Shown here piece after piece: positions 10,261-23,730 of a DNA stretch of 64,000 nucleotides. The stretch's first letter is position 1. Each line of letters starts with the position of its first letter. The position numbers were made by a program, and so were the translations under genes. The stretch is taken from positions 22,470,090-22,534,089 of the forward strand of contig OZ038392.1 of assembly GCA_964036045.1 (NCBI GenBank), read 5' to 3'. A model generated the notes under the pieces. The model searched no databases. It saw only the letters and a program-made list of their open reading frames with translations, and was not told the DNA's origin. Origin of the DNA: Eutreptiella sp. 'Long Island Sound 2002'. Its lineage: Eukaryota > Euglenozoa > Euglenophyceae > Eutreptiales > Eutreptiaceae.

Positions 10261-13200
10261 AATTAGTCTTGGTTTTATAACCCTTTTTGGTGTCTAGGGT
10301 GGACCTACTAGGTTTAGCAGCAGCAACAAGCAAGCAGCAACAAGCAGCAAGCAAGCAGCAGCACGCACGAAATGGGGAAAAATCGAACTCCGTCGTGGTG
10401 CTTGAGATTCGGGTGAAATTTTGGTGCATGATACCTATGGGTGTGAAGTACAATCACACAAAGTTTGAGCGAGAAACTCGACGGTGGCAGTTGGGAAAGG
10501 AATTCGCAAGTGGCGGACCTCAGTTTCAAAAACTGCAGCTTAGGGCCAAAAAGAGCCATTTTTGGGCCAAAAAAGCCCGGGAACACATTCAAAACGGCCA
10601 AACGAAGGGAAACGGTAGGTACACTTCACGTGCAGCTTGACTTCCCCGTGTCAACGAGCTCTTTGCGGCCCTCTAACTCCATGATATGTCCCGGAAACGG
10701 CCCAAAAAGGCCCCCAGAAGCTCCAAATGCCAACAGCCACAAACCAAGAATAGGCCATATCTTTGGCTACATGGCTCAAAATGCGATTCCGAGGGCACCT
10801 ACTCCACCCGCAACCCCCCACTTTTTGTGGTTTCCATCCCTCAGAATTGCCCAAACGGACGCCTAGACCCCAATACCTAGGCCCACTAGGCTGCGGCAAG
10901 CTGCAAGCTCAAGCCCAAACAGGTTGGTGCCCAAATGGGTCAACAGGGTCCAGTAGGGGCAAAAAGATGACTTTTCTCAAAAATGATCCTAGACCATGTG
11001 TGACGCTAAAACAAGTGTTTTTGGATTGTTTTGAGCTTGTGGTGGCCCATTTTGGTCCTCCGAAAATCCCAAAATGCCTTGAAAATGGGCTGTTTTGGGA
11101 CCAAAATTGGGTCAAAAATGGGTCAAAAACACATTTTTCCAAACCTCAGCCAAGACCATGTGGGGTGCACAAACGGGTGAAATGAGCCCATTTTGAGCCC
11201 ATTTTGGGGCATTTTGGCCCCTCAAAAGTCCAAAAAGCCTTGAAAGTGGGCTTCGTGAAGATGGGGTTCACTTGCAAGCTGATTTCACTTTGTCAACAGC
11301 CATCAGTGTGTGAATCATTCTTGATGTCCCTCACCAGTCATAGCTGATGTTCCCTCCCCCACCAGCTCGGTGCCAATATTGAGTCTTGATTAGGGTTAGG
11401 GTCACCGAGCTGGTGGAATTAGTCTTGGTTTTATAACCCTTTTTAGTGTCTAGGGTGGACCTACTAGGTTTAGCAGCAGCAACAAGCAAGCAGCAAGAAG
11501 CAGCAAGCAAGCAGCAGCACGCACGAAATGGGGAAAAATCGAACTCCGTCGTGGTGCTTGAGATTCGGGTGAAATTTTGGTGCATGATACCTATGGGTGT
11601 GAAGTACAATCACACAAAGTTTGAGCGAGAAACTCGACGGTGGCAGTCAGGAAAGGGATTCGCAAGTGGCGGACCTCAGTTTCAAAAACTGCAGTTTAGG
11701 GCCAAAAGCAGCCAATTTTCGGCCAAAAAATCCCGGGAACACATTCAAAACGGCCAAACGAAGGGAAACGGTAGGTACACTCCACGTGCAGCTTGACTTC
11801 CCCGTGTCAACGAGCTCTTTGCGGCCCTCTAACTCCATGATATGTCCCGGAAACGGCCCAAAAAGGCCCCCTGAAGCTCCAAATGCCGACAGCCACAAAC
11901 CAAGAATAGGCCATTGCTTTGGCTACATGGCTCAAAATGGGATTCCGAGGGCACCTACTCCACCCGCAACCCCCCCCTTTTTGTGGATTCCATCCCTCAG
12001 AATTGCCCAAACGGACGCCTAGACCCCAATACCTAGGCCCATTAGGGTGCAGCAAGCTGCAGGCTCAAGCCCAAACAGGTGGGTGCCCAAATGGGTCAAC
12101 AGGGTCCAGTAGGGGCAAAAAGATGGCTTTTCTCAAAAATGATCCTAGACCATGTGTGACGCTAAAACAAGTGTTTTTGGATGTTTTGAGCTTGTGGTGG
12201 CCCATTTTGGTCCTCCGAAAATCCCAAAATGCCTTGAAAATGGGCTATTTTGGGACCAAAATTGGGTCAAAAATGGGTCAAAAACGCATTTTTCCAAACC
12301 TCATCCAAGACCATTTGGGGTGCACAAACGGGTGAATTGAGCCCATTTTGAGCCCATTTTGGGGCATTTTGGCCCCTCAAAAGTCCAAAAAGCCTTGAAA
12401 GTGGGCCTCGTGGTGATGGGGTTCACTTGCAAGCTGATTTCACTTTGTCAACAGCCATCGGTGTGTGAATCATTCGTGATGTCCCTCACCAGTCATAGCT
12501 GATGTTCCCTCCCCCACCAGCTCGGTGCCAATATTGAGTCTTGATTAGCGTTAGGGTCACCGAGCTGGTGGAATTAGTCTTGGTTTTATAACCCTTTTTA
12601 GTGTCTAGCGTGGACCTACTAGGTTTAGCAGCAGCAACAAGCAAGCAGCAAGAAGCAGCAAGCAAGCAGCAGCACGCACGAAATGGGGAAAAATCGAACT
12701 CCGTCGTGGTGCTTGAGATTCGGGTGAAATTTTGGTGCATGATACCTATGGGTGTGAAGTACAATCACACAAAGTTTGAGCGAGAAACTCGACGGTGGCA
12801 GTTGGGAAAGGGATTCGCAAGTGGCGGACCTCAGTTTCAAAAACTGCAGTTTAGGGCCAAAAACAGCCATTTTTGGGCCAAAAAAGCCCGGGAACACATT
12901 CAAAACGGCCAAACGAAGGGAAACGGTAGGTACACTTCACGTGCAGCTTGACTTCCCCGTGTCAACGAGCTCTTTGCGGCCCTCTAACTCCATGATATGT
13001 CCCGGAAACGGCCCAAAAAGGCCCCCAGAAGCTCCAAATGCCAACAGCCACAAACCAAGAATAGGCCATATCTTTGGCTACATGGCTCAAAATGCGATTC
13101 CGAGGGCACCTACTCCACCCGCAACCCCCCACTTTTTGTGGTTTCCATCCCTCAGAATTGCCCAAACGGACGCCTAGACCCCAATACCTAGGCCCACTAG

Positions 13201-16200
13201 GCTGCGGCAAGCTGCAAGCTCAAGCCCAAACAGGTGGGTGCCCAAATGGGTCAACAGGGTCCAATAGGGGCAAAAAGATGACTTTTCTCAAAAATGATCC
13301 TAGACCATGTGTGACGCTAAAACAAGTGTTTTTGGATTGTTTTGAGCTTGTGGTGGCCCATTTTGGTCCTCCGAAAATCCCAAAATGCCTTGAAAATGGG
13401 CTGTTTTGGGACCAAAATTGGGTCAAAAATGGGTCAAAATCACATTTTTCCAAACCTCAGCCAAGACCATGTGGGGTGCACAAACGGGTGAAATGAGCCC
13501 ATTTTGAGCCCAATTTGGGGCATTTTGGCCCCTCAAAAGTCCAAAAAGCCTTGAAAGTGGGCTTCGTGAAGATGGGGTTCACTTGCAAGCTGATTTCACT
13601 TTGTCAACAGCCATCAGTGTGTGAATCATTCTTGATGTCCCTCACCAGTCATAGCTGATGTTCCCTCCCCCACCAGCTCGGTGCCAATATTGAGTCTTGA
13701 TTAGGGTTAGGGTCACCGAGCTGGTGGAACCAGTCTTGGTTTTATAACCCTTTTTAGTGTCTAGGGTGGACCTACTAGGTTTAGCAGCAGCAACAAGCAA
13801 GCAGCAAGAAGCAGCAACCAAGCAGCAGCACGCACGAAATGGGGAAAAATCGAACTCCGTCGTGGTGCTTGAGATTCGGGTGAAATTTTGGTGCATGATA
13901 CCTATGGGTGTGAAGTACAATCACACAAAGTTTGAGCGAGAAACTCGACGGTGGCAGTCGGGAACGGGATTCGCAAGTGGCGGACCTCAGTTTCAAAAAC
14001 TGCAGTTTAGGGCCAAAAGCAGCCATTTTTGGGCCAAAAAATCCCGGGAACACATTCAAACCGGCCAAACGAAGGGAAACGGTAGGTACACTCCACGTGC
14101 AGCTTGACTTCCCCGTGTCAACGAGCTCTTTGCGGCCCTCTAACTCCATGATATGTCCCGGAAACGGCCCAAAAAGGCCCCCAGAAGCTCCAAATGCCAA
14201 CAGCCACAAACCAAGAATAGGCCATATCTCTGGCTACATGGCTCAAAATGCGATTCCGAGGGCACCTACTCCACCCGCAACCCCCCACTTTTTGTGGTTT
14301 CCATCCCTCAGAATTGCCCAAACGGACGCCTAGACCCCAATACCTAGGCCCACTAGGCTGCGGCAAGCTGCAAGCTCAAGCCCAAACAGGTGGGTGCCCA
14401 AATGGGTCAACAGGGTCCAATAGGGGCAAAAAGATGACTTTTCTCAAAAATGATCCTAGACCATGTGTGACGCTAAAACAAGTGTTTTTGGATTGTTTTG
14501 AGCTTGTGGTGGCCCATTTTGGTCCTCCGAAAATCCCAAAATGCCTTGAAAATGGGCTGTTTTGGGACCAAAATTGGGTCAAAAATGGGTCAAAAACGCA
14601 TTTTTCCAAACCTCATCCAAGACCATTTGGGGTGCACAAACGGGTGAATTGAGCCCATTTTGAGCCCATTTTGGGGCATTTTGGCCCCTCAAAAGTCCAA
14701 AAAGCCTTGAAAGTGGGCTTCGTGAAGATGGGGTTCACTTGCAAGCTGATTTCACTTTGTCAACAGCCATCAGTGTGTGAATCATTCTTGATGTCCCTCA
14801 CCAATCATAGCTGATGTTCCCTCCCCCACCAGCTCGGTGCCAATATTGAGTCTTGATTAGGGTTAGGGTCACCGAGCTGGTGGAACCAGTCTTGGTTTTA
14901 TAACCCTTTTTAGTGTCTAGGGTGGACCTACTAGGTTTAGCAGCAGCAAGCAGCAAGCAGCAAGAAGCAGCAACCAAGCAGCAGCACGCACGAAATGGGG
15001 AAAAATCGAACTCCATCGTGGTGCTTGAGATTCGGGTGAAATTTTGGTGCATGATACCTATGGGTGTGAAGTACAATCACACAAAGTTTGAGCGAGAAAC
15101 TCGACGGTGGCAGTCAGGAACGGGATTCGCAAGTGGCGGACCTCAGTTTCAAAAACTGCAGTTTAGGGCCAAAAGCAGCCATTTTTGGGCCAAAAAATCC
15201 CGGGAACACATTCAAAACGGCCAAACGAAGGGAAACGGTAGGTACACTCCACGTGCAGCTTGACTTCCCCGTGTCAACGAGCTCTTTGCGGCCCTCTAAC
15301 TCCATGATATGTCCCGGAAACGGCCCAAAAAGGCCCCCAGAAGCTCCAAATGCCGACAGCCACAAACCAAGAATAGGCCATATCTTTGGCTACATGGCTC
15401 AAAATGGGATTCCGAGGGCACCTACTCCACCCGCAACCCCCCCCTTTTTGTGGATTCCATCCCTCAGAATTGCCCAAACGGACGCCCAGACCCCAATACC
15501 TAGGCCCACTAGGGTGCAGCAAGCTGCAGGCTCAAGCCCAAACAGGTGGGTGTCCAAATGGGTCAACAGGGTCCAGTAGGGGCAAAAAGATGGCTTTTCT
15601 GAAAAATGATCCTAGACCATGTGTGACGCTAAAACAAGTGTTTTTGGATGTTTTGAGCTTGTGGTGGCCCATTTTGGTCCTCCGAAAATCCCAAAATGCC
15701 TTGAAAATGGGCTGTTTTGGGACCAAAATTGGGTCAAAAATGGGTCAAAAACACATTTTTCCAAACCTCAGCCAAGACCATGTGGGGTGCACAAACGGGT
15801 GAAATGAGCCCATTTTGAGCCCATTTTGGGGCATTTTGGCCCCTCAAAAGTCCAAAAAGCCTTGAAAGTGGGCTTCGTGAAGATGGGGTTCACTTGCAAG
15901 CTGATTTCACTTTGTCAACAGCCATCAGTGTGTGAATCATTCTTGATGTCCCTCACCAGTCATAGCTGATGTTCCCTCCCCCACCAGCTCGGTGCCAATA
16001 TTGAGTCTTGATTAGGGTTAGGGTCACCGAGCTGGTGGAACCAGTCTTGGTTTTATAACCCTTTTTAGTGTCTAGGGTGGACCTACTAGGTTTAGCAGCA
16101 GCAACAAGCAAGCAGCAAGAAGCAGCAACCAAGTAGCAGCACGCACGAAATGGGGAAAAATCGAACTCCGTCGTGGTGCTTGAGATTCGGGTGAAATTTT

Positions 16201-19200
16201 GGTGCATGATACCTATGGGTGTGAAGTACAATCACACAAAGTTTGAGCGAGAAACTCGACGGTGGCAGTCAGGAACGGGATTCGCAAGTGGCGGACCTCA
16301 GTTTCAAAAACTGCAGTTTAGGGCCAAAAGCAGCCATTTTTGGGCCAAAAAATCCCGGGAACACATTCAAACCGGCCAAACGAAGGGAAACGGTAGGTAC
16401 ACTCCACGTGCAGCTTGACTTCCCCGTGTCAACGAGCTCTTTGCGGCCCTCTAACTCCATGATATGTCCCGGAAACGGCCCAAAAAGGCCCCCAGAAGCT
16501 CCAAATGCCGACAGCCACAAACCAAGAATAGGCCATATATTTGGCTACATGGCTCAAAATGCGATTCCGAGGGCACCTACTCCACCCGCAACCCCCCACT
16601 TTTTGTGGATTCCATCCCTCAGAATTGCCCAAACGGACGCCCAGACCCCAATACCTAGGCCCACTAGGGTGCAGCAAGCTGCAGGCTCAAGCCCAAACAG
16701 GTGGGTGTCCAAATGGGTCAATAGGGTCCAGTAGGGGCAAAAAGATGGCTTTTCTGAAAAATGATCCTAGACCATGTGTGACGCTAAAACAAGTGTTTTT
16801 GGATGTTTTGAGCTTGTGGTGGCCCATTTTGGTCCTCCGAAAATCCCAAAATGCCTTGAAAATGGGCTATTTTGGGACCAAAATTGGGTCAAAAATGGGT
16901 CAAAAACGCATTTTTGCAAACCTCATCCAAGACCGTTTGGGGTGCACAAACGGGTGAATTGAGCCCATTTTGAGCCCATTTTGGGGCATTTTGGCCCCTC
17001 AAAAGTCCAAAAAGCCTTGAAAGTGGGCCTCGTGGTGATGGGGTTCACTTGCAAGCTAATTTCACTTTGTCAAGAGCCATCAATGTGTGAATCATTCGTG
17101 ATGTCCCTTACCAGTCATAGCTGATGTTCCCTCCCCCACCAGCTCGGTGCCAATATTTAGTCTTGATTAGGGTTAGGGTCACCGACTTGGTGGAACCAGT
17201 CTTTGTTTTATAACCCTTTTTAGTGTCTAGGGTGGACCTACTAGGTTTAGCAGCACCAACAAGCAAGCAGCAACAAGCAGCAAGCAAGCAACAGCACGCA
17301 CGAAATGGGGGAAAATCGACCTCCGTTGTGGTGCTTGAGATTCGGGTGAAATTTTGGTGCATGATACCTATGGGTGTGAAGTACAATCACACAAAGTTTG
17401 AGCGAGAAACTCGACGGTGGCAGTCGGGAACGGGATTCGCAAGTGGCGGACCTCAGTTTCAAAAACTGCAGTTTAGGGCCAAAAACAGCCATTTTTGGGC
17501 CAAAAAAGCCTGGGAACACATTCAAAACGGCCAAACGAAGGGCAACGGTAGGTACACTCCACGTGCAGCTTGACTTCCCCGTGTCAACGAGCTCTTTGCG
17601 GCCCTCTAACTCCATGATATGTCCCGGAAGCGGCCCAAAAAGGCCCCCAGAAGCTCCAAATGCCGACAGCCACAAACCAGGAATAGGCCATATCTTTGGC
17701 TACATGGCTCAAAATGTGATTCCGAGGGCACCTACTCCACCCGCAACCCCCCACTTTTTGTGGTTTCCATCCCTCAGAATTGCCCAAACGGACGCCTAGA
17801 CCCCAATACCTAGGCCCACTAGGCTGCAGCAAGCTGCAGGCTCAAGCCCAAACAAGTGGGTGCCCAAATGGGTCAACAGGGTCCAGTAGGGGCAAAAAGA
17901 TGACTTTTCTCAAAAATGATCCTAGACCATGTGTGACGCTAAAACAAGTGGTTTTGGATTGTTTTGAGCTTGTGGTGGCCCATTTTGGTCCTCCGAAAAT
18001 CCCAAAATGCCTTGAAAATGGGCTGTTTTGGGACCAAAATTGGGTCACAAATGGGTCGAAAACGCATTTTTCGAAACCTCATCCAAGACCATGTGGGGTG
18101 CACAAACGGGTGGATTGAGCCCATTTTGAGCCCATTTTGGGGCATTTTGGCCCCTCAAAAGTCCAAAAAGCCTTGAAAGTGGGCCTCCTGGTGATGGGGT
18201 TCACTTGCAAGCTAATTTCACTTTGTCAACAGCCAACAATGTGTGAATCATTCTTGATGTCCTTCACCAGTCATAGCTGATGTTCCCTCCCCCACCAGCT
18301 CGGTGCCAATATTTAGTCTTGATTAGGGTTAGGGTCACCGAGTTGGTGGAACCAGTCTTGGTTTTATAACCCTTTTTAGTGTCCAGGGTGGACCTACCAG
18401 GTATAGTAGCAGCAGCAGCAGCAAGCATCAAGCAGGCAAGCAAGCAGCAGCACGCGGGAAATGGGGAAAAATCAGACATCCGTCATGGTGCTTCGGATTC
18501 GGGTGAAATTTTGGTGCATGATACCTATGGGTGTGAAGTGCAAGCACACAAAGTTTGAGCGAGAAACTCAACGGTGGCAGTCGGGAACGGGATTCGCAAG
18601 TGGCAGACCTCAGTTTCAAAAACTGCAGTTTAGGGCCAAAAAAAGCCATTTTTGAGCCAAAAAAGCCTTGGAACACATTCAAAACGGCCAAACGAAGGGA
18701 AACGGTGGGTACACTTGCAGCTTGACTTCCCCGTGTCAACGAGCTCTTTGCGGCCCTCTAACTCCATGATATGTCCCGGAAACGGCCCAAAAAGGCCCCC
18801 TGAAGCTCCAAATGCCGACAGCCACAAACAACGAATAGGCCATATCTTTGGCTACATGGCTCAAAATGCGATTCCGAGGGCACCTACTCCACCCGCAACC
18901 CCCAACGTTTTGTGGTTTCCACCCCTCAGAATTGCCCAAACGGACGCCAAGACCCCAATACCTAGGCCCACTAGGCTGTGGCAAGCTGCAAGCTCAAGCC
19001 CAAACAGGTGGGTGCCCAAATGGGTCCACTAGGGGCAAAAAGATGACTTTTCTCAAAAACGATCCTAGGCCATGTGCAACGCTAAAACAAGTGGTTTTGG
19101 ATCGTTTTGAGCTTGTGGTGGCCCATTTTGGTCCTCCGAAAATCCCAAAATGCCTTGAAAATGGGCTGTTTTGGGACCAAAATTGGGTCAAAAATGGGTC

Positions 19201-22200
19201 AAAAACGCATTTTTCCAAACCTCATCCAAGACCATGTGGGGTGCACAAACGGGTGAAATGAGCCCATTTTGAGCCCACTTTGGGGCATGTTGGCCCCTCA
19301 GAAGTCCAAAAAGCCTTGATAGTGGGCCTCGTGGTGGTGGGGTTCACTTGCAAGCTGCTTTCACTTTGTCAACAACCATCAGTGTGTGAATCATTCTTGA
19401 TGTCCCTCACCAGTCATAGCTGATGTTCCCTCCCCCACCACCTCGGTCCCAATATTTAGTCTTGATTAGGGTTAGGGTCACTGAGCTGGTGGAACCAGTC
19501 TTGGTTTTATAACCCTTTTTAGTGTCTAGGGTGGACCTACTAGGTTTAGCAGCAGCAGTAAGCAAGCAGCAACAAGCAGCAAGCAAGCAGCAGCACGCAC
19601 GAAATGGGGAAGAATCAGAACTCCGTTGTGGTGCTTGAGATTCGGGTGAAATTTTGGTGCATGATACCTATGGGTGTGAAGTACAATCACACAAAGTTTG
19701 AGCGAGAAACTCAACGGTGGCAGTCGGGAACGGGATTCGCAAGTGGCGGACCTTATTTTCAAAAGCTGCAGTTTAGGGCCAAAAACAGCCATTGTTGGGC
19801 AAAAAGAGCCCGGGAACACATTCAAAATGGCCAAACGAAGGGAAATGGTAGGTACAATACACGTGCAGCTTGACTTCCCCGTGTCAACGAGCTCTTTGCG
19901 GCCCTCTAACTCCATGATATGTCCCGGAAGCGGCCCAAAAAGGCCCCCCAGAAGCTCCAAATGCCGACAGCCACAAACCAAGAATAGGCCATATCTTTGG
20001 CTACATGGCTCAAAATGCGATTCCGAGGGCACCTACTCCACCCGCAACCCCCCACCTTTTTGTGGTTTCCATCCCTCAGAATTGCCCAAACGGACGCCTA
20101 GACCCCAATACCTAGGGCCACTAGGCTGCAGCAAGCTGCAAGCTCAAGCCCAAACAGGTGGGTGCCCAAATGGGTCAACAGGGTCCAGTAGGGGCAAAAA
20201 GATGACTTTTCTCAAAAATGATCCTGGACCATGTGGGACGCTAAAACAAGTGGTTTTGGATTGTTTTGAGCTTGTGGTGGCCCATTTTGGTCCTCCGAAA
20301 ATCCCAAAATGCCTTGAAAATGGGCTGTTTTGGGACCAAAATTGGGTCAAAAATGGGTCAAAAACGCATTTTTCCAAATCTCATCCAAGACCATGTGGGG
20401 TGCACAAACGGGTGAAATGAGCCCATTTTGAGCCCATTTTGGGGCATTTTGGCTCCCAGAAGTCCAAAAAGCCTTGATGGTGGGCCTCGTGGTGGTGGGG
20501 TTCACTTGCAAGGTGCTTTCACTTTGTCAACAGCCATCATTGTGTGAATCATTCTTGATGTCCCTCACCAGTCATAGCTGATGTTCCCTCCCCCACCAGC
20601 TCGGTGCCAATATTTAGTCTTGATGAGGGTTAGGGTCACTGAGCTGGTGGAACCAGTCTTGGTTTTATAACCCTTTTTAGTGTCTAGGGTGGACCTACTA
20701 GGTTTAGCAGCAGCAACAAGCAAGCAGCAAGCAAGCAGCAGCACGCACGAAATGGGGAAAAATCGAATTCCGTTGTGGTGCTTGAGATTCGGGTGAAATT
20801 TTGGTGCATGATACCTATGGGTGTGAAGTACAATCACACAAGGTTTGAGCGAGAAACTCGACGGTGGCAGTCGGGAACGGGATTCGCAAGTGGCGGACCT
20901 CAGTTTCAAAAGCTGCAGTTTAGGGCCAAAAACAGCCATTGTTGGGCAAAAAGGAACACATTCAAAATGGCCAAACGAAGGGAAATGGTAGGTACACTTC
21001 ACGTGCAGCTTGACTTCCCCGTGTCAACGAGCTCTTTGCGGCCCTCTAACTCCATGATATGTCCCGGAAACGGCCCAAAAAGGCCCCCAGAAGCTCCAAA
21101 TGCCGACAGCTACAAACCAGGAAAAGGCCATATCTTTGGCTACATGGCTCAAAATGCGATTCCGAGGGCACCTACTCCACCCGCAACCCCCCAAGTTTTT
21201 GTGGTTTCCATCCCTCAGAGTTCCCCAAACGGACGCCTAGACCCCAATACCTAGGCCCACTAGGCTGCGGCAAGCTGCAAGCTCAAGCCCAAACAGGTGG
21301 GTGCCCAAATGGGTCAACAGGGTCCAGTGGGGGCAAAAAAATGACTTTTCTCAAAAATGATCCTGGACCATGTGGGACGCTAAAACAAGTGGTTTTGGAT
21401 TGTTTTGAGCTTGTGGTGGCCCATTTTGGTCCTCCGAAAATCCCAAAATGCCTTGAAAATCGGCTGTTTTGGGACCAAAATTGGGTCAAAAATGGGTCAA
21501 AAACGCATTTTTCCAAATCTCATCCAAGACCATGTGGGGTGCACAAACGGGTGAAATGAGCCCATTTTGAGCCCATTTTGGGGCATTTTGGCTCCCAGAA
21601 GTCCAAAAAGCCTTGATAGTGGGCCTCGTGGTGGTGGGGTTCACTTGCAAGCTGCTTTCACTTTGTCAACAGCCATCATTGTGTGAATCATTCTTGATGT
21701 CCCTCACCAGTCATAGCTGATGTTCCCTCCCCCACCAGCTCGGTGCCAATATTTAGTCTTGATGAGGGTTAGGGTCACTGAGCTGGTGGAACCAGTCTTG
21801 GTTTTATAACCCTTTTTAGTGTCTAGGGTGGACCTACTAGGTTTAGCAGCAGCAGTAAGCAAGCAAGCAAGCAGCAGCACGCACGAAATGGGGAAAAATC
21901 GAACTCCGTTGTGGTGCTTGAGATTCGGGTGAAATTTTGGTGCATGATACCTATGGGTGTGAAGTACAATCACACAAAGTTTGAGCGAGAAACTCGACGG
22001 TGGCGGTCGGGAACGGGATTCGCAAGTGGCGGACCTCAGTTTCAAAAGCTGCAGTTTAGGGCCAAAAACAGCCATTGTTGGGCAAAAAGGAACACATTCA
22101 AAATGGCCAAACGAAGGGAAATGGTAGGTACACTTCACGTGCAGCTTGACTTCCCCGTGTCAACGAGCTCTTTGCGGCCCTCTAACTCCATGATATGTCC

Positions 22201-23077
22201 CGGAAACGTCCCAAAAAGGCCCCCGGAAGCTCCAAATGCCGACAGCTACAAACCAAGAACAGGCCATATCTTTGGCTACATGGCTCAAAATGCGATTCCG
22301 AGGGCACCTACTCCACCCGCAACCCCCCAAGTTTTTGTGGTTTCCATCCCTCAGAATTGCCCAAACGGACGCCTAGACCCCAATACCTAGGCCCACTAGG
22401 CTGCGGCAAGCTGCAGGCTCAAGCCCAAACAGGTGGGTGCCCAAATGGGTCAACAGGGTCCAGTGGGGGCAAAAAGATGACTTTTCTCAAAAATGATCCT
22501 GGACCATGTGGGACGCTAAAACAAGTGGTTTTGGATTGTTTTGAGCTTGTGGTGGCCCATTTTGGTCCTCCGAAAATCCCAAAATGCCTTGAAAATGGGC
22601 TATTTTGGGACCAAAATTGGGTCAAAAATGGGTCAAAAACACATTTTTCCAAACCTCATCCAAGACCGTGTGGGGTGCACAAACGGGTGAAATGAGCCCA
22701 TTTTGAGCCCGCTTTGGGGCATTTTGGCCCCTCAGAGGTCCAAAAAGCCTTGATAGTGGGCCTCGTGGTGATGGGGTTCACTTGCAAGCTGCTTTCACTT
22801 TGTCAACGGCCATCAGTGTGTGAATCATTCTTGATGTCCCTCACCAGTCGAAGCTGATGTTCCCTCCCCCACCAGCTGGGTCCCAATATTCAGTCTTGAT
22901 TACGGTTAGGGTCACCGAGCTGGTGGAACCAGTCTTGGTTTTATAACCCTTTTTAGTGTCTAGGGTGGACCTACTAGGTTTAGCAGCAGCAACAAGCAAG
23001 CAGCAACAAGCAGCAAGCAAGCAACAGCAAGCACGAAACGGGGAAAAATCAGAACTCCGTCGTGGTGCTTTGTATTC

Positions 23078-23158
23078 CCCCCCTAACCTCCTGACATGTA
23101 CACCTCACACATACACAGTACACAACACCAACACTGATGCTTGCTCCTTCACTGGCGC
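23078..23158 (-). repeat. Element 1 split repeat B2 (3' terminus)
   Basis: The terminal copy of B, next to the satellite sequence on its left. It is separated from A2 by a 102-bp unique spacer. The A1...B1A2...B2 arrangement is the split-direct-repeat layout known for Ngaro, PAT and VIPER elements. Confidence 0.9.
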
Positions 23159-23260
23159 CACGGTAGACTCGTGTGCCGTGGATCTATGATACACTTCTCC
23201 ATGATTGTATCAATGGTGTTCCTGAAGTGTGCGTAAGTGTCCGGGCGGGTGGGTGGGCCC

Positions 23261-23350
23261 AAAAATCTTTAAAAGATTCTATAGTGATAGTGCATATGAG
23301 TGGTATTATGGGGTGAATCTTGTGATTCGCCTATAGACAAATCCCTTGAT
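23261..23350 (-). repeat. Element 1 split repeat A2 (internal)
   Basis: A second 90-bp copy of A1. It directly abuts B1 at 23350/23351, so the internal B1-A2 junction equals the sequence formed by joining the element's two ends. Confidence 0.9.
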
Positions 23351-23433
23351 CCCCCCCCTAACCTCCTGACATGTACAGCTCACACATACACAGTACACAA
23401 CACCAACACTGATGCTTGCTCCTTCACTGGCGC
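23351..23433 (-). repeat. Element 1 split repeat B1 (internal)
   Basis: An 83-bp copy of the 3' terminal repeat: a C run followed by TAACCTCCTGACATGTACA, and ending ACTGGCGC on the plus strand. It matches B2 with about one substitution and a one-base difference in the C run. Confidence 0.9.
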
Positions 23434-23730
23434 GCCAGGCCCGAAGGGCACCGTGGGTCATCTCTGACTCCCACTCATGCTGGGCCCTCGTGGCTCCACA
23501 TATATGCGCGTGCTCGCTCACTGTCGCACACTCCGCTGTCTCTTCCATCACACTTGCGAGGGGAGCTCTCTTTTATATACCCTGGTATGGTCCTGCTCTG
23601 CCTGCACCATGTGTCCTTCCTACCCCCCCCCTTCCCCTCCCCTCTCCAGCCCACTCCTTCCTTACTCTGATACATGAGCGCCATGGACGGTCCTTGCAGG
23701 AGTGACAGTCATCCTCGTGCCAGTCTCACC

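Larger units (their letters stand above)
7931..23077 (+). repeat. Satellite array, units of 1.14-1.16 kb
   Basis: Head-to-tail repeats. The landmark GTGTCTAGGG lies at 7991, 9133, 10290, 11446, 12601, 13757, 14913, 16068, 17223, 18379 (one mismatch), 19522, 20680, 21819 and 22956. This gives periods of 1137-1158 bp. Each unit contains, in order: a hairpin with a telomere-like loop; the TATA-like TTTTATAACCC; a variable CAG/CAAG microsatellite of 30-60 bp; a conserved body with short open frames; and two related sub-repeats. The middle units (10.2-17.2 kb) look most alike and the outer ones diverge. The same short frames recur in each unit, but they shift and break between units and are not treated as genes. 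The array is interrupted by retrotransposon 1. Confidence 0.95.

Noticed and set aside
7931-23077. Recurrent frames of 60-240 residues in every 1.15-kb unit as a tandem gene family
   Set aside because: The same DNA is open in several frames on both strands, start and stop positions shift between units through indels not in threes, and the translations lack domain structure. They follow from the repeat itself.
7931-23077. CRISPR array
   Set aside because: The repeats are over 1 kb and contiguous, with no short repeat-spacer pattern and no cas genes, in a eukaryotic context.
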